Assembly (NCBI GenBank): GCA_015655415.1
Contig: JAATFB010000050.1
Span: forward strand, 1-64,000
Direction of reading: 5' to 3'
Origin: Actinomycetales bacterium
Lineage (GTDB): Bacteria; Actinomycetota; Actinomycetes; Actinomycetales; Microbacteriaceae
Length of the DNA: 64,000 bases
Shown here: positions 38,165-46,906 of the stretch, piece by piece
Layout of the letters: each line of letters begins with the position of its first letter
Position numbering within the stretch: position 1 is the stretch's first letter
Notes under the pieces: model-generated
Databases searched by the model: none
What the model was told of the DNA's origin: nothing
What the model saw: only the letters and a program-made list of their open reading frames with translations
Program-made: the position numbers and the translations under genes

Positions 38165-39373
38165 CTAGTCGATGAAGCCGAAGACCTGCAGCTCGCCCGC
38201 GGCGCGACCCGACGGCAGGGCGAAGTCGATCACGAAGCCGTCGAACGACGCTCCCGGGTTCGAGTGCCCCATGCCGCGGGTGATCGCCGTCATCGCCCCG
38301 GACGCCGAATCCCACGTCGCGCCCGTCACCGCGCCCTTCGTCGTCATGGCCTGGAACGGATCCATGACCAACCACTCCAGCGTCCGACCATGGCCGCCGT
38401 TGGTGCCCAACTGCCAGCCGGTCTGCGCGTTCCCGTTCGACCCGCCGAAATAGTTCGCGCCGCCGTTCTGCACACCCCCGGACGAGAAGTGCAAGAACAT
38501 GTCCGAGTTCGTGATCCCCGAGCCCACGCCCGCGTCGTTCACACCGAACGTGTGGATCAGGACCTTGTACCGGGAGAACGCGGCCGAGAACACCCCATTC
38601 ACCGTGATGCCAGTGGCCGACTGCGCGACGGTGAAGGCGACCTTCCCATTCCCGTCCACCGACGGCGCGGCAGACCCCGCCACGCTCGACGGGATGATCG
38701 GCACCAACCCGCTGCGAGGAACCGCCGACCATGTCGACCCGGACCAGACGTAATCGCCATTACCGGCACCATCCGCGAAGACCTGTGCGTCCTGACCCGG
38801 CTGCGGATTCGTCCACGCCTGCAAGTCAGCCAGAGTCCGGAAAGGCACCTTTCCACCCGCAGCAGCCGTGTATCGGCACGTGGTCGTGATCACCACGCCG
38901 GGCGAGTTCGTGGCTGTCGCCGTCGACGGAATCAGCACAGTGCCGATCTCCTCCGCACCCGCTGGGAGATCCGTGCGCTTCACGGGCGTCGCCGACGCGT
39001 TGCCCTTCAGCACCCCGAAGACCGGAAGGTCATTCGCGTCCGGCGCGCTCACCGTCGACGACGAGTCGTTCTGCTTCACGTACACGACGTCGATGCGAGA
39101 CTGCGACGACGGTGGATTATCCAGCTGTACCGGCGTCGGCCCGTCGTTGGCCATCTCAACGATTCCGCCGTCGCGGACCGTCACCGCCGAGAACGCGCCC
39201 ACGGTGACATTCATCGTCGCAGTCGCCGACAGCAACACCGCCCCGACCGGTGATGTCACACCGCCACGTGGTGACCCGTCCGCGTTGCACACGTACTGGT
39301 TCCGGAAGTCCAGGCGAGCATCCGAAGTATCAGTTCGGCCCTTCTTGGACGGATGGCCGATGCGAAGCACCAT
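38165..39373 (-). CDS. Tail fibre / receptor-binding protein (currently expressed form)
   Basis: 402 residues. The conserved N-terminal part (residues 1-204: LRIGHPSKKGRTDTSDARLDFRNQYV, then RIDVVYVKQND and FRTLADLQAWTNPQPGQ) would attach to the tail. From residue 205 the NGDYVWSG junction leads into the variable end (GLVPIIPSS... NPGASFDGFVIDFALPSGRAAGELQVFGFID). The C-terminal 198 residues are the alternative to the silent cassette at 37571-38152. The gene lies between the S74 fibre and the endolysin. Confidence 0.8.
   Translation of the reverse strand: MVLRIGHPSKKGRTDTSDARLDFRNQYVCNADGSPRGGVTSPVGAVLLSATATMNVTVGAFSAVTVRDGGIVEMANDGPTPVQLDNPPSSQSRIDVVYVKQNDSSSTVSAPDANDLPVFGVLKGNASATPVKRTDLPAGAEEIGTVLIPSTATATNSPGVVITTTCRYTAAAGGKVPFRTLADLQAWTNPQPGQDAQVFADGAGNGDYVWSGSTWSAVPRSGLVPIIPSSVAGSAAPSVDGNGKVAFTVAQSATGITVNGVFSAAFSRYKVLIHTFGVNDAGVGSGITNSDMFLHFSSGGVQNGGANYFGGSNGNAQTGWQLGTNGGHGRTLEWLVMDPFQAMTTKGAVTGATWDSASGAMTAITRGMGHSNPGASFDGFVIDFALPSGRAAGELQVFGFID
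38739..38761 (-). repeat. Inverted crossover repeat, right copy
   Basis: Reverse complement of 37571-37593, all 23 positions identical. It falls inside the fibre gene and encodes NGDYVWSG plus one base. Confidence 0.85.
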
Positions 39374-39424
39374 GGAAACCTCCGAGGGGTTTTAATCGTG
39401 GGTGGGCGGGGTTAAGGTGTGGCC

Positions 39425-39958
39425 GTGTCCACCACCACAGAGACGAAGGCTCAGACGCTGCGGCGCAACATCATCGCGGGCAGCATCGTTGGCTTGATCG
39501 TGATTGCCGCCGCGATCGGAACCCCCGTGATCGTCGCCGCCTCGAATGCAGCGCACGCAGCCGAAATTCAGCGCATGGACGAAGCTCGTGCCGCCAGCAA
39601 GGTGGTACGCGCAGACGCTGCCCGTGCCGAGACGCTTGCCGCATCCGCCAAGCAGGCCGGCGTCATCGCCCGCCAGGAAGCGGCAGCACAGGCTGCGGCA
39701 GCCAAGGCCGCCGCGGAAGCAGCTGCGCAAGCCGCGGCAGCCCAAGCAGCACAGGAAGCTCAAGCCCAAGCCGCCCAGCAGGACACCGAGAAAGACTCCA
39801 ACACCGGATCAGAAGGCGATCAGGGTGCTCCGGCGGCCAGCGCCGGGCTCCCAGCAGGAGCCCCGGTACCGAGCATTCCCGGCACGGACGCCCCCGACAC
39901 CACCCAGTGCGCATCCGGCACCGCATCCACGGTGAACGGCACTCCCATCTGCGACTAG
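39425..39958 (+). CDS. Membrane-anchored Ala-rich coiled-coil protein (moron candidate)
   Basis: 177 residues from GTG 39425, which lies 6 nt behind a TAAGGT box (39413-39418); GTG 39419 is the alternative. One N-terminal membrane helix (NIIAGSIVGLIVIAAAIGTPVIVAAS), then a long Ala/Gln/Glu helix (AEIQRMDEARAASK...AAQAAQEAQAQAAQQ), then a Pro/Gly-rich end with two Cys (TTQCASG...TPICD). The only full plus-strand gene within the late block, with its own promoter, so it may be expressed from the lysogen. A surface or exclusion role is inference. Confidence 0.65.
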   Translation: MSTTTETKAQTLRRNIIAGSIVGLIVIAAAIGTPVIVAASNAAHAAEIQRMDEARAASKVVRADAARAETLAASAKQAGVIARQEAAAQAAAAKAAAEAAAQAAAAQAAQEAQAQAAQQDTEKDSNTGSEGDQGAPAASAGLPAGAPVPSIPGTDAPDTTQCASGTASTVNGTPICD

Positions 39959-40644
39959 AGCCCAGCTGCTCTCAGCCGGAGTTCGTGATCCTGCACGACC
40001 GGAATAAGAGCGAGCGCGAGGCGCTCGTACCTGACACCGAACGGCTTCCCGTCCTCGTCGTAGTCGACCAGCCAGTGCAAGCCGAGCGCGTCGACGTCTT
40101 CCGCGATGACGCCCCACTCGACTGCCGCATCATCACCGAAAGCTTCGACCGCCTCGATATAGCGGAACGTGACCACCTGCAGGGCGAGCATTGCCGCCTT
40201 CACATCGGGTGCCGGCTGGATGTCCTGCTTGAACCGCCTCGATGACGGCACGTACCCCATTGCGCCGCCCGAGTTTACGTACTGCACCCGATACGCGGAG
40301 GTCAGCAGGTTGTTGTACACGCCGACACTGCTCACCCCGGCGGTGAAGACGCCCGCGCCTGCTGCCGTCACGTTCCCAGAAGCGGACACGTTTCCCGGGC
40401 TGATGTCGCCCGGAGACGCTATCCGCTCGTCAGTCTGAGATCGCGTGTAAGAGTTCGCTGCGATCGCGGCGGCCACGGTGGCGTCGATGTTTGCCAACGT
40501 CGCCTGCACCTGGCGCACTAGGGAAGAGATCGACGTACCGGTCGGCCGCTGCAGGTCACGCAACGCCGTCCAGATTCTCTGTATCTCACCTGCGAACCGC
40601 TGTACAGGGTCAGAGGGGATCTGCCCGTAACCGCCTGCCATCAC
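39955..40644 (-). CDS. Tail fibre with C-terminal S74 (intramolecular chaperone) domain
   Basis: 229 residues. N-terminal helical part (QRIWTALRDLQRPTGTSISSLVRQVQATLANIDATV), a short beta region, and an S74-type endosialidase chaperone domain: SSRRFKQDIQPAPDVKAAMLALQVVTFRYI, then VEWGVIAEDVDALGL and LIPVVQDHELRL. In this family the domain trimerises the fibre and cleaves itself off at a Ser with a Lys/Asp dyad; the Ser and Lys of SSRRFK fit. It overlaps the upstream gene by 4 nt. Confidence 0.8.
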   Translation of the reverse strand: MMAGGYGQIPSDPVQRFAGEIQRIWTALRDLQRPTGTSISSLVRQVQATLANIDATVAAAIAANSYTRSQTDERIASPGDISPGNVSASGNVTAAGAGVFTAGVSSVGVYNNLLTSAYRVQYVNSGGAMGYVPSSRRFKQDIQPAPDVKAAMLALQVVTFRYIEAVEAFGDDAAVEWGVIAEDVDALGLHWLVDYDEDGKPFGVRYERLALALIPVVQDHELRLRAAGL

Positions 40645-41852
40645 ACATCCGTTCTCGGCGCCACCGTCACAGTGATCGTGTCCGCGAGCTCGTCACCGGC
40701 GAGACCGATGATGCGCATCCTGAACTGGCCGCCCTCAGGCCGGTACGGGTCGCCGATCCCTGTCGCAGGATCCCAGCGATCGACATTCAGCTGGCAGTAG
40801 TCACCGATCGAATAGGAGCCGAACTGGGCCCCCGTCGGCACACCGTTGTCGTCGATCGGATAAGCGTCAACATCGAACGCCCACTGCTCTGACGCGGACT
40901 GGCCCTGCAGCAGCAGCTCCGCGGCATAGTCATCCAGAGTCGGCTGCTCCGACACAGACGCGTGAGATGAATCCACAAGCTCCATGAGCGGATATCCGGC
41001 CTCGGTGAGCCCATCATCCACAGCTCGAGCGACCAGGACCGTGTCAGACTGACGGCCGCCGACCTCCCACGCGATCGACGCCATCTTCGTAGCGTCCTTC
41101 GTGATGTGAAGCTTCGAGATAGGCGATTTCGGCGCGGTGACGCTCCACCGTGTGATCGATTCCGCCGCGACCTGCGGCTGCTCCGCCGTCCCCGTCTGCA
41201 TCAACCACTCGAAGCCGAGGCCGTCGGATGTACGCCGGGCGACGAAGTTGATGTCCGGTCCGCCGTCCAGGTTCGTAATGTCCTTCAGCTTCTCGCCGAG
41301 GATCTTGAAGTCGACCCCGTTGACCGTGTCCTCGTGCGTGCCCGCCTCGTCGTCCATGAACTCGATCGGAAGATTCCCATCCGTCCACGCGAGGGCCTGC
41401 TGCACGAGCCGCTTCGCGATCGTCCCCAGCCACAGGTTCGTGAATGTCGACGCGAGCAGCGGGTTCGGCATCGTCTTCGACGTGTCGCTCGGGTCAGGCA
41501 CCGTCCACTGGTCGACGCCGATCGTCTTCGCCAGGAGCGGAATGATCAGCCGATGATCGAAAATCGACGCCATCCCCTTCGCGCTCAGCTGGAGGGTCCG
41601 GGCATCTCGGTCGTAATCCGAAGTCCAGATCGGACCGCCCATCACCTTGCCAGCCTCTTCGACGACCAGGAATGACTTCGCGGGCTCGGCTGAGACGTCC
41701 AGCCGCAGAGCCTGCATGTCCGGATCGTTCAGGTCGACCGTCGCAGAGACGGTCTCGGCGGAATTGAGCTGGTCCGACCAAGGGCCCTTCACGACGCTGA
41801 TGGTTTGAATCTTCCGCCCCGTGCGAAGGTCGCCGATGATGTACTGCGTCAC
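40641..41852 (-). CDS. Minor tail protein, Gp37-like
   Basis: 403 residues. IIGDLRTGRKIQTISVVKGPWSDQLNSAETVSATVDL is the typical start of the siphovirus Gp37-like minor tail family; later parts are beta-rich with no enzymatic motif seen. Such proteins form the baseplate hub next to the distal tail protein, which is encoded directly upstream. Confidence 0.75.
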   Translation of the reverse strand: MTQYIIGDLRTGRKIQTISVVKGPWSDQLNSAETVSATVDLNDPDMQALRLDVSAEPAKSFLVVEEAGKVMGGPIWTSDYDRDARTLQLSAKGMASIFDHRLIIPLLAKTIGVDQWTVPDPSDTSKTMPNPLLASTFTNLWLGTIAKRLVQQALAWTDGNLPIEFMDDEAGTHEDTVNGVDFKILGEKLKDITNLDGGPDINFVARRTSDGLGFEWLMQTGTAEQPQVAAESITRWSVTAPKSPISKLHITKDATKMASIAWEVGGRQSDTVLVARAVDDGLTEAGYPLMELVDSSHASVSEQPTLDDYAAELLLQGQSASEQWAFDVDAYPIDDNGVPTGAQFGSYSIGDYCQLNVDRWDPATGIGDPYRPEGGQFRMRIIGLAGDELADTITVTVAPRTDV

Positions 41853-41861
41853 GTTGAGCTC

Positions 41862-42716
41862 CTACAGATACGCGGGGGAGAGGTCCAAGAAGAAGCGGGG
41901 GCTGCCAGTCGTCGCGCCGATTGGCGCCCACGCGACGACATGCGTCTCGCCCGGCCCGATCGGGAAGAAGTCGCCTCGCAAGAACCCGGACACGTCGTTC
42001 GACGCCCCATCAATCGATGCGGTCTGCGTTCGCTGATTGACTGTCACGATCGAACCGTCCGGGATGAACCTGTCGAACTCAAGTTGCTTCCCCGACGTCT
42101 GGTCAGTGATGATGAACCCGCCGCACCCACCGCGAACGCGCAGCGTCGCCCACGTCAACGCGGTACCCGGGTTCGTGACCGTCACGCGTCCGGACGATCC
42201 GTCATCGCCCCAGTCCTCCCAGAGGCCAGACGGTGCAGTGCCCAGCGGCCAGGTCAACCCACCACCCGACACTGCCGGGCCGGCCTCATACGTGACGGTG
42301 TCGCCGTACATGAAGGGGTCCGTGGCGACCATGTCGACGGTGAAAGTGAACTCGAGTCGGGCCTTGTTGTCATCGAACGGCGCGGTGCGGACGGACACGT
42401 ACCTACTCATCCGACCATCGACGTCGTCCAAGGTCACCAGAGCAGACCGGTTCGCCCCGAGTGCCGATTTCGCGACCTGCTTCGCCTGCTTCATCTCGAT
42501 CCGACTCGCAGCCTTGTACCAGGCCTTGAACGAGATCGCCGCCGACTGCCGGTAGTCGTTCTGAATCCCGAACGCGCCGTGCGCCTGCGGGCGCTCATTC
42601 ACCGGCGACTTGGAGTCCGGGATCGAATCCCAGTCGATGAGGTCGCTGAAGTAGAAGCCGGTTGGGGAGACGACGTCGCCAGAGAACACGAGGCCGTTCA
42701 CTGTCAACGTCGCCAT
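41862..42716 (-). CDS. Distal tail protein (Dit-like)
   Basis: 284 residues, beta-rich (LTVNGLVFSGDVVSPTGFYFSDLIDWDSI; later LEFTFTVDMVATDPFMYGD). Size, content and the position between tape measure and Gp37-like gene fit a distal tail or minor tail protein of actinobacterial siphoviruses. Confidence 0.75.
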   Translation of the reverse strand: MATLTVNGLVFSGDVVSPTGFYFSDLIDWDSIPDSKSPVNERPQAHGAFGIQNDYRQSAAISFKAWYKAASRIEMKQAKQVAKSALGANRSALVTLDDVDGRMSRYVSVRTAPFDDNKARLEFTFTVDMVATDPFMYGDTVTYEAGPAVSGGGLTWPLGTAPSGLWEDWGDDGSSGRVTVTNPGTALTWATLRVRGGCGGFIITDQTSGKQLEFDRFIPDGSIVTVNQRTQTASIDGASNDVSGFLRGDFFPIGPGETHVVAWAPIGATTGSPRFFLDLSPAYL

Positions 42717-42726
42717 CCCCGACCTC

Positions 42727-45153
42727 CTAAGCCGCCGCCCCCGCGAGCTCGCGCATGAACTCGCGTGCCGCCTGCCGTCCGATCAGCCGACCGTCCGTTT
42801 CGGGCGTCGTGATACTCACGTCCACCCGGCCGCCAGCACCGACACCGCCGGCGAGCAGCTTGCTGACCAGCGCGTTCGTGTTCTCGATCATCCGGTTCGT
42901 CAGACCACGGTTCGTGACCGTCTCCGCCTTGCCGCCCTCACCGAGCACCACGAGCGTGCCGCCGGCCGATGCCTCAACATCCGCACCGGCGGCCAGGTGC
43001 GGGATTCTCGGTATCTTCGGAATCCCGACAGAACCAGTGATCGCGTTGATTCCGTTGATCGCGCCGTTGACGACGTCGATGACGCCGTTCATCGCGCCCC
43101 GGATCACGCCGACTACGCCGCTGAAGGCGCTCGACACGATCGAGCCGAGAGTGCTGAACGCGCGCGAGAACGCGCCGCCAATGGTCTGCGCGATGCCGAT
43201 GATCACATCCCACTGCCCGCGGAAGAACGCTGTGATCCCGGACCACACCGCATTCCACCAGCCTGAGAACGCCGAGATCGCCCCCTGCAGGAACGCCACC
43301 CCGTTCTGGATCGAACCCTGGATCAGCTTCCACACGTCAGCGAACGCCGCGCCGGCCCCTGAGAAGTTGCCGTTGAGCAGATCGACCAGGGCAGTGATCA
43401 CGTCCGCGACGAGCAGGATCGCCGGCGTCACCGCTTGAAGGATCGGTGTGAGTATCGGGCCCAGCGCAGCGGCCAGATTCGCCAGCGGCGACAGGATCGC
43501 GGAGATCAGTGGCATCAGGCCCTGGAAGAGCGGCCCGAGTGCGGTGATCAACTGCACAAGTGAGGGACCGATCGCCTGCACGATCGGCATCAAGATCTGC
43601 GCAAGCTGACCGATCAGCGGTGCGACCACCTGCAAGGCGGCGCCCAGTATCGGTCCGATCGTCTGCGCGAGTTGGCCCACCAGCTGAAGCAGGGGCGCGA
43701 GTGCCTTACTCACCGGACCGAGTGCAGGGAGGATCGAAAGGACCCCGGTAGCGAGCCCCTGGATCGCGGACTGCAAACCGGCGGCGATGATCGGCTTATT
43801 CAGGACGTCAGCGATCTTGCCGATCACCGTTCCGAGCGTCTGCCCGAGGATCGCCAGCGAATTGCCGATCGCCGGTCCGAGGGTGTTCAGAAGCTGCCCG
43901 ATGGGAGCGAGGGCGGCTTTCAGACCTTCCGCACCGACCGCAGCTCCTTGGAAGATGGTCGTCAGTGTGGTCTGGAATGCGGGCCCGTTGACGATGTCGG
44001 CGATGCTCTTCAGCACTGCCGCGAGGGTGCCCAGGCCTCCGGATCCGGCGTTCTCGGCGGCGCTGAAGACACCGCCGATGATGCCGACGACGCTGCTGAT
44101 CACGGACCCCAGCTGACTGAGGACTGTCATCGCCGTCGACACCCAGCTCTGAAGGGTGCCGTCGGACGCGACACGCGTCAGCCAAGCGTTGAAGCGGGTG
44201 GAGATGTCGGAGAACCAGGTTCCGATCGCAGGCAGATATTGGGCACCGAACTGCCCCAGCGTCGCGATGGACTGTGCGAAAGAATCCGTCCCGGCAGTGC
44301 TGTTCGTGATCGCCTGCTGCAACTGACTCATCAGGCCCTGCAGGACGCCTCCGCCGAACGCCTTCTGGAACGATGACGCGATGGACCCAACCCAATTCCC
44401 CAGCGCTGAGGACACGCCCGCGAGGCCGGACTTCATCTGCGGGAATACGCCGTGTACGAGGTCGAGGATCGGTTGCTTCGCCCGCTCCCAGAAGTTGTCC
44501 TGGATCGTGGCCTTCAGCTGCGACCACAACGGGCTGAGCGACTGGAGTTGCGTCCCTGCGCCCTTGAGCGCGACGACCAACGCCGTGGCGCCTACTGCGG
44601 CCGCGGCGAAGAGTCCTGGAACCACTGCGCCGAGCGCAGCCAGACTGGAGAGAGCAACAGCCAGGGTGGTGAGACCACCGACGGACGACAGCGCAATCGC
44701 ACCGATTGATCCGATCGACAGCGCCAATGCGGTGAGCTTCGGGATCGCGGTGTCCAGGTTGCTGAGTCGCTCGCCGATGTCCTGCAGCGCGTTCGCGGTG
44801 ACACGGCCGCCGGAGATCGCGCCGAGAGCTGCTGTGGCTTTCGCCAGCGATGCCTTGTTGACGCTCACATCGACCGGCACCGTGCGCCGACGGGTGACCT
44901 CAGTCAGATGCGCTGAAGCAGTCCCTGTCGTGGCGTCGACGTCGAGGTTGACGGTCGTCCCGCTCCACGACTTGATGAACTTCTTCAGGTCGAGCTCGGC
45001 GCCGCCCGTGTTGATTCCGAGTGGGATGTTGAAGATCGTCGACTTCTCGATGCGCTCGAGCGACTTCTTCAGATCCGCCTTGAACCGGGTCGAGTCCGGC
45101 ACAACTCGGATGCTGACGCGGCCAACACTCTTGCCACCGGGGGAGCCAGGCAT
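42727..45153 (-). CDS. Tape measure protein
   Basis: 808 residues. N-terminal VSIRVVPDSTRFKADLKKSLERIEKS is the usual tape-measure start. Long alternation of hydrophobic Gly/Ala/Leu stretches follows, including ~11-15-residue quasi-repeats (PLLQLVGQLAQTIGPILGA, then similar blocks). At ~0.15 nm per residue this predicts a tail near 120 nm. It follows the frameshifted chaperone genes, the standard siphovirus order. Confidence 0.92.
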   Translation of the reverse strand: MPGSPGGKSVGRVSIRVVPDSTRFKADLKKSLERIEKSTIFNIPLGINTGGAELDLKKFIKSWSGTTVNLDVDATTGTASAHLTEVTRRRTVPVDVSVNKASLAKATAALGAISGGRVTANALQDIGERLSNLDTAIPKLTALALSIGSIGAIALSSVGGLTTLAVALSSLAALGAVVPGLFAAAAVGATALVVALKGAGTQLQSLSPLWSQLKATIQDNFWERAKQPILDLVHGVFPQMKSGLAGVSSALGNWVGSIASSFQKAFGGGVLQGLMSQLQQAITNSTAGTDSFAQSIATLGQFGAQYLPAIGTWFSDISTRFNAWLTRVASDGTLQSWVSTAMTVLSQLGSVISSVVGIIGGVFSAAENAGSGGLGTLAAVLKSIADIVNGPAFQTTLTTIFQGAAVGAEGLKAALAPIGQLLNTLGPAIGNSLAILGQTLGTVIGKIADVLNKPIIAAGLQSAIQGLATGVLSILPALGPVSKALAPLLQLVGQLAQTIGPILGAALQVVAPLIGQLAQILMPIVQAIGPSLVQLITALGPLFQGLMPLISAILSPLANLAAALGPILTPILQAVTPAILLVADVITALVDLLNGNFSGAGAAFADVWKLIQGSIQNGVAFLQGAISAFSGWWNAVWSGITAFFRGQWDVIIGIAQTIGGAFSRAFSTLGSIVSSAFSGVVGVIRGAMNGVIDVVNGAINGINAITGSVGIPKIPRIPHLAAGADVEASAGGTLVVLGEGGKAETVTNRGLTNRMIENTNALVSKLLAGGVGAGGRVDVSITTPETDGRLIGRQAAREFMRELAGAAA

Positions 45154-45172
45154 GAGGTTCTCCCTTCATGGG

Positions 45173-45550
45173 TCAGCCGCCGAGGAGGCGCTGGAAGCCG
45201 GCGACGTCGAACTCAGCGACTGTGGCTGCCTGCTGAGGCTCCTCTTCACCGGGGCGCGGATATCGCGTCTCGTCAGTGAGGTCTTCGCCCGTCAGAAGGT
45301 GCGTGACCCGGTCGAAGAGGTTGGCGAGCACGACCTCGGTCCTCGACCAGCCGAGGTAGTCGGGGCCGAACTGATTCGCCCGAACCCGGGAATAGGGGAC
45401 CGCGCCGAGCTCCGGCACCAACTCGAGGATGTGCCGTGCCGAGACTGCACCTGTCCACACGTCGTCGAGGCAGACGCCGTAGAACTGTTGCAGGTCGGCT
45501 CGGAGGGATGTGCCGTGCTCCTCGATCAGTTCGAGGAGCTGTTCGATTCC
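45173..45550 (-). CDS. Tail assembly chaperone, frameshift extension (T part)
   Basis: 125-residue extension reached by -1 frameshift from the upstream gene: GIEQLLELIEEHGTSLRADLQQFYGVCLDDVW... then DYLGWSRTEVVLANLFDRVTHLLTG. No start codon or ribosome site precedes it. The G-T fusion (~254 residues) coats the tape measure during tail assembly, as in lambda-like siphoviruses. Confidence 0.8.
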   Translation of the reverse strand, partial: GIEQLLELIEEHGTSLRADLQQFYGVCLDDVWTGAVSARHILELVPELGAVPYSRVRANQFGPDYLGWSRTEVVLANLFDRVTHLLTGEDLTDETRYPRPGEEEPQQAATVAEFDVAGFQRLLGG

Positions 45551-45936
45551 CCCACTGCCCTCGCGTATCGGGTGATGATCGACGTGAACTGCACATACTC
45601 CGCGCCCCGGGCCCACTCGATGTACTCGTCGCGGTCATGCGCGATCGACTCAGCGAAGTCGTCCGCGTCCGCGATCACGTCCAAGAGCGCTCGAGTCTCG
45701 GGAGTGTCCTTCGTCGTGTCGATGTCGATGCTGCCGTCGTCGCTGGCGAGCGCTTCGAGGCGCATCATGATCGACATGATCTTGTTTCGCTCGCGGATAC
45801 GGAGTTCGTGCGGGCCGAAAAGCTCTGGCATGTCCGCCAGGAGGCGATCCTCTTCCGCAATCTGATCGCGCTCGAGCGCGGCCTTCGATGGTTTCCTGTC
45901 TTGCGGCTTCTTCGCGCCTGCGGGCGGTGTAGGCAT
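45526..45936 (-). CDS. Tail assembly chaperone, G part
   Basis: 136 residues (PTPPAGAKKPQDRKPSKAALERDQIAEEDRLL...), mostly helical, acidic in the middle. Near its 3' end the sequence GGGGGAA at 45553-45547 (minus strand) is a slippery site: GGG in the P site re-pairs after -1 slippage and the ribosome continues in the T frame. It lies between the major tail protein and tape measure genes. Confidence 0.85.
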   Translation of the reverse strand: MPTPPAGAKKPQDRKPSKAALERDQIAEEDRLLADMPELFGPHELRIRERNKIMSIMMRLEALASDDGSIDIDTTKDTPETRALLDVIADADDFAESIAHDRDEYIEWARGAEYVQFTSIITRYARAVGESNSSSN

Positions 45937-46018
45937 AGCGGACCTTCCTTCGTAGCGGACCGTTTGAGCTCGCCCCGCCCTGCCGGTCCGCTACCAGAGC
46001 AGGGCGGGGCGAGTCTTC

Positions 46019-46852
46019 TTACGCGCGCGTGTACGGCAGCGGCGCGGACGCGCCAGCCGGAGTGGTCACGACGATCGGTGCGGACCCGGCGTCTCCCTCC
46101 GGCACGATGGCGACGATGTGGGAGTCGTCGATGACGATGTAGCTCGTCGCATTCGTGCCACCGAACTTCACGCCGGCAGCACCCGTGGTTCCCGCGAGCC
46201 CATTGCCGACGATCTCGACCATCGCCCCGGCCGCCGCGCCGGGCGGAGTCGCCGCAGTGACCACCGGTAGCGCTGGAACGTTCCCCGTCTTGAAGATCTT
46301 CATCAACGCGCTGCGGCCATCGGAGAGCTTCAGCTTCTCGGGCGCGGCGGCAAGGATCGACACCCCCAGGGGAAGCTCGAAGAACTTCGTCGGATCGATC
46401 GACGGGTCATCACCGAGAGTCACGTTGGTGTTCGGCATCCAGAAACCGAGCGATCCCGTACCATCCGTTGCGAGCAGGAAGCCCTGCTTGTCGATCCCGG
46501 TACTGGACGCTGGCACGATGTAGCCGCCATCAGTGTCGGTCTCGCCGTTGAACGCGTGATCCAGGTTCGGCTGATCCAGCTGCAGTGCGTTGACCTGAAG
46601 CGACCAATTCACGGCGTCGTATGCGACGACGACGCCGTCTTGCAGCCACGAATCCAGGGAGTTCTTGTCACCGCCGTCGCGCTTGAACGCCGCGGTGTTG
46701 TCCTTCGACGTGTGGCCGAGGTTCGTCCACCCGGCCGGTTCCCCGGTCAGAGTGAACGCGGCGAGCGGATCGGCAGGGAAGGCCGCGTCCTGGTCCGCAG
46801 TGAAGAAAGTCCCGTGACCAGGCACAATCGTCTTGGTCTTGTCGACCGACAT
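46019..46852 (-). CDS. Major tail protein
   Basis: 277 residues. The N-terminal ~190 residues (GHGTFFTADQDAAFPADPL... FFELPLGVSILAAAPEKLKLSDGRS) form a tail-tube domain. The C-terminal ~85 residues ([30 protein letters not shown]...IVAIVPEGDAGSAPIVVTTPAG) are an IPT/TIG-like immunoglobulin fold, a common surface add-on of tail tubes that may help adhesion. Confidence 0.85.
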   Translation of the reverse strand: MSVDKTKTIVPGHGTFFTADQDAAFPADPLAAFTLTGEPAGWTNLGHTSKDNTAAFKRDGGDKNSLDSWLQDGVVVAYDAVNWSLQVNALQLDQPNLDHAFNGETDTDGGYIVPASSTGIDKQGFLLATDGTGSLGFWMPNTNVTLGDDPSIDPTKFFELPLGVSILAAAPEKLKLSDGRSALMKIFKTGNVPALPVVTAATPPGAAAGAMVEIVGNGLAGTTGAAGVKFGGTNATSYIVIDDSHIVAIVPEGDAGSAPIVVTTPAGASAPLPYTRA

Positions 46853-46906
46853 GATGAATCCTCCGAAAGGTTGTGCGGACCCGCCCGTCGGGGCGCTGGA
46901 GGGTTG

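Larger units (their letters stand above)
37571..38761. other. Candidate invertible segment carrying two alternative tail-fibre ends
   Basis: Bounded by a perfect 23-bp inverted repeat (37571-37593 and 38739-38761). The segment, 1,191 bp, holds two convergent C-terminal coding ends: one joined to the fibre gene (minus strand, stop at 38165) and one silent (plus strand, stop at 38152). The stops lie 12 nt apart at the centre of symmetry. The repeat encodes NGDYVWSG in the same frame in both, so inversion would swap the last ~200 residues without a frameshift. No serine invertase is in the window. Confidence 0.8.
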
